From: Porphyrobacter sp. LM 6
Lineage (GTDB): Bacteria > Pseudomonadota > Alphaproteobacteria > Sphingomonadales > Sphingomonadaceae
Direction: 5' to 3'
Length of the DNA stretch: 64,000 bases
NCBI RefSeq assembly: GCF_001720465.1
Contig: NZ_CP017113.1
Coordinates: 2,790,001 to 2,854,000, forward strand
In this document: positions 62,160-64,000 of the stretch, piece after piece
Layout: every line of letters begins with the position of its first letter
Position numbering within the stretch: position 1 is the stretch's first letter
The notes under the pieces: generated by a model
Told to the model about the DNA's origin: nothing
Databases searched by the model: none
Seen by the model: the letters and a program-made list of their open reading frames with translations, nothing else
Made by a program: the position numbers and the translations under genes

Positions 62160-62176
62160 GCAATTGCGAAAAATTG
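62160..62176. promoter_or_regulatory. Inverted repeat upstream of the ROK regulator gene
   Basis: GCAATT-GCGAA-AATTGC, 17 bases, perfect 6-bp arms, 70 bases before the regulator start and just after the sulfatase stop. The half-sites resemble those at 58153-58173 (GCAATT and AATCGC) but with five instead of three bases between. A candidate autoregulatory site. Confidence 0.35.
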
Positions 62177-62244
62177 CACTAACGAGGCCAGGCGACTAGA
62201 GCCGTCGTAGGATACGCCGGCCCGGAACTGGAGAAAGCGCACCA

Positions 62245-63477
62245 ATGTCGACAACCGAACGCAAGGCTTCAGGCGTCGGTTTTTCTGCGCGCGACCGGGT
62301 GAACCTGCTCAGCTCCGGCCTGTCTGGTACCAACCTCGAGCGCGGCAGCTCGCACAACCAGCGAGTGACGTTGCAGGCAATTCGGCTCAATGCGCCGGTA
62401 ACCAAGGTCGAACTGGCCGAAATCACCGGGCTTACCCCGCCCTCGATCACCAACATCGCCCGCAAGTTGTTTGCTGATGGTCTGATCATTGAAGCAGGAC
62501 GGCGGCGGGGTGAACGCGGCCAACCCGCGCTTAAACTTGCGATCAATCCTGACGGGGCATTCTCAATCGGCGTCAATATCGACCGCGATCACATGACGAT
62601 GGTTGCGCTCGATTTCCTGGGCGAGCTGCGGCTTCGGATCGTCGAGAACATCCAGTTCCCGATGCCCGACCAGGTGCGGGATTTCGTCAGCAGGAACCTC
62701 GAATCGATACGCGCGGCTGGCGTGATCGACATGGGTCGGATTGCCGGCATCGGTGTGGCCATTCCGGACGATTTCGGCGGGGTCGACCTGCCCCACCGTC
62801 CGAGTGAATTCGCCATCTGGGAAACCGTTGACCTGAAGCAATTACTGGGAATGCACGGCCTCGAAGTCACTATAGAGAACGACGCAACCGCCGCGGCCAT
62901 CGGCGAGCTTCAATTCGGACACGGGAGGGTCGCACAGACCTTCTTTTACCTGCTGGTCAACGCCGGGCTGGGCGGAGGCTTGGTGATCGACGGCCACTCC
63001 GTCACCGGTTCGTCCGGCCGAAGCGGCGAAATCGGCTTCTTGCCGATCGGTCGGACGCGGCGTAATCCGGTCGTCTTGCAAGATGTAGCTTCCCTGTCAG
63101 GCCTTTATAGTCACCTTGCCGAGACCGGATTTCCTGATCCCGGCCCGCTGGACCAGCTCAGTGGCGCACAGAGCGAAGCCGCGAGCCAGTGGATCGACAA
63201 GGCGGCCGATCTGCTGACTGAACCGATGATGGTCATCAATGCGGTCATCGACCCTGCCGCGATCTTCATTGGTGGGCGACTGCCGACTACGTTAGTCGAT
63301 CAACTCTGCGACCGACTTGCGCTGAACTTCCGGCACCGCGGAGCGTCGCTGCCGGCGCGTGCGCCAATCCGCCGTGCCGAGCTTTCTGAGGACGCAGCGG
63401 CGATAGGCGCGGCTATCCTGCCATTCTCCAGCCGTTTCCTGCCCAACCGCACAGCGCTAATGAAGATCGACGCCTGA
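62245..63477 (+). CDS. ROK-family transcriptional repressor (NagC/XylR type)
   Basis: A 410-residue regulator. N-terminal winged HTH at about 38-90 (NQRVTLQAIRLNAPVTKVELAEITGLTPPSITNIARKLFADGLIIEAG) followed by a ROK sugar-kinase-like domain: FSIGVNIDRDHMTMVALDFLGE, ENDATAAAIGE, AGLGGGLVIDG and EIGFLPIG. The kinase zinc motif (HxCxxxxxC) is absent, as is usual for non-catalytic regulators. It follows the sulfatase gene and is convergent with a ROK kinase, so it probably senses the locus's sugar. Confidence 0.9.
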   Translation: MSTTERKASGVGFSARDRVNLLSSGLSGTNLERGSSHNQRVTLQAIRLNAPVTKVELAEITGLTPPSITNIARKLFADGLIIEAGRRRGERGQPALKLAINPDGAFSIGVNIDRDHMTMVALDFLGELRLRIVENIQFPMPDQVRDFVSRNLESIRAAGVIDMGRIAGIGVAIPDDFGGVDLPHRPSEFAIWETVDLKQLLGMHGLEVTIENDATAAAIGELQFGHGRVAQTFFYLLVNAGLGGGLVIDGHSVTGSSGRSGEIGFLPIGRTRRNPVVLQDVASLSGLYSHLAETGFPDPGPLDQLSGAQSEAASQWIDKAADLLTEPMMVINAVIDPAAIFIGGRLPTTLVDQLCDRLALNFRHRGASLPARAPIRRAELSEDAAAIGAAILPFSSRFLPNRTALMKIDA

Positions 63478-63485
63478 TAGCAGGC

Positions 63486-64000
63486 TCAAGCAACTGCGGC
63501 AGGGCGCCGGGTTGCCTGTCCGGCAAGCGCTGCGGCAAGTGCGATCGGGCCGAGAGGGCCTGCCAGCGTGCCGAGCCCCGGCGGGGTGATATATTCTTCG
63601 ATGCGATCGAGCTCGGGTGAGCTGACATAGCCGTTCAGGCTCGCCTGCAATTCGCGCCGTATGATCGGAAAGAGCTGCGGCTGCGCGGTAATCACACCAC
63701 CGCCCAGGAATATCCGCCGCGGGGTCGCGCTCAGCACGATGTTGTGTAGCATTTGCGCTATAGCATGACCGACGAGGGTCCAGATCGGATCATCGGTCGC
63801 AATCAGGCTGGCGCGCATACCCGAACGACTGATGATAGAAGGGCCGGCAGCCAGCCCCTCAACACAGTCGCCGTGATAGGGACAGGATCCCGGCCAGGTA
63901 TCGCCTGCCACGCGCGGGATACGCATATGACCCAGCTCAGCATGGCCGAACCCGCAGATCGGCGCACCGTCGACGATCAGTCCCACGCCCACTCCCGTGC
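63486..64000 (-). CDS. ROK-family sugar kinase, C-terminal part (partial)
   Basis: The last ~170 residues of a ROK kinase; the start lies past the right edge. Reading in from 64000 the frame is TGVGVGLIVDGAPICGFGHAELGHMRIPR, then the ROK zinc motif CPYHGDCVEGLAAGPSI, WTLVGHAIAQMLHNIVLSATPRRIFLGGGVI and a C-terminal helix. The CPYHGDC/EGLAAGP pattern matches the fructokinase/glucokinase branch. Convergent with the ROK regulator (8 bases between stops). It probably phosphorylates the imported hexose that ManA then isomerises or receives. Confidence 0.9.
   Translation of the reverse strand, partial: TGVGVGLIVDGAPICGFGHAELGHMRIPRVAGDTWPGSCPYHGDCVEGLAAGPSIISRSGMRASLIATDDPIWTLVGHAIAQMLHNIVLSATPRRIFLGGGVITAQPQLFPIIRRELQASLNGYVSSPELDRIEEYITPPGLGTLAGPLGPIALAAALAGQATRRPAAVA

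Overview
The window is a GC-rich, gene-dense bacterial chromosome segment from an alphaproteobacterium, most likely a sphingomonad of the Erythrobacteraceae type (inference). The reasons are a ChpT histidine phosphotransferase (CckA-ChpT-CtrA phosphorelay), an alphaproteobacterial RpoH, an ATP12-type F1 assembly chaperone, DUF3297 and DUF2721 proteins, and gene arrangements familiar from sphingomonads. No phage, transposase, CRISPR array or plasmid gene was seen. Most of it is core chromosome.

1-3.3 kb is a minus-strand operon (FKBP isomerase, gatC, gatA, a 54-residue membrane peptide, gatB running off the edge) next to rpsU. 3.5-7.4 kb is a plus-strand chain of six genes that overlap by 1-4 bases (crcB, an S4/RluA pseudouridine synthase, a PaiB-like FMN protein, a HAD phosphatase, a small membrane protein, ATP12). 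7.5-11 kb is an Mla-type lipid transport operon (mlaE, mlaF, mlaD, lipoprotein). 11.1-15.5 kb carries valS, an unknown protein and queE. 15.7-22 kb holds a HerA-type ATPase, a TIGR02186/TauE pair, and a glycosyltransferase plus outer-membrane barrel pair reminiscent of NfrB/NfrA. 22-28 kb has gloA, a SIMPL protein, a PPP phosphatase, ugd, a pentapeptide/LprI-like protein and RNase P RNA. 28-32 kb has an AmpD-like amidase, chpT, a JAMM protease, an RluD-type synthase and rpoH. 32-37.4 kb has an M20 hydrolase, mtgA, a CDF exporter and an ECF sigma/anti-sigma/fasciclin set. 37.4-46.7 kb holds clpX, clpP, an amidase, trigger factor with a long lysine-alanine tail, tRNA-Leu(UAG), der, bacterioferritin and its ferredoxin. 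46.9-56.9 kb holds a DUF418 protein, a SPOR protein, a ParA/ribbon-helix-helix/SPOR-lipoprotein cluster, a catalytically dead dihydroorotase with pyrB, sppA and tRNA-Val(CAC). 57-64 kb looks like an accessory carbohydrate locus: formylglycine-generating enzyme, sugar MFS transporter, mannose-6-phosphate isomerase, Cys-type sulfatase, ROK regulator and ROK sugar kinase.

The most striking unexplained structure is a dispersed intergenic repeat (15.5, 25.7, 27.5 and 46.8 kb). Its loops and linkers are conserved, while the hairpin stems change sequence with compensating changes on both arms. Other repeats include a palindrome pair with GAAA/TTTC loops at 0.35 kb and two inverted-pair REP-like elements at 7.4 and 32 kb, the first also showing compensatory changes. 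Other points of interest are the ECF sigma/RskA-like/fasciclin set (an apparent parallel to mycobacterial SigK-RskA-MPT70/83), the ParA-RHH-SPOR cluster, an NfrB-like enzyme without the usual C-terminal regulatory domain, and a formylglycine-generating enzyme that appears to be an exported lipoprotein beside its presumed sulfatase client.
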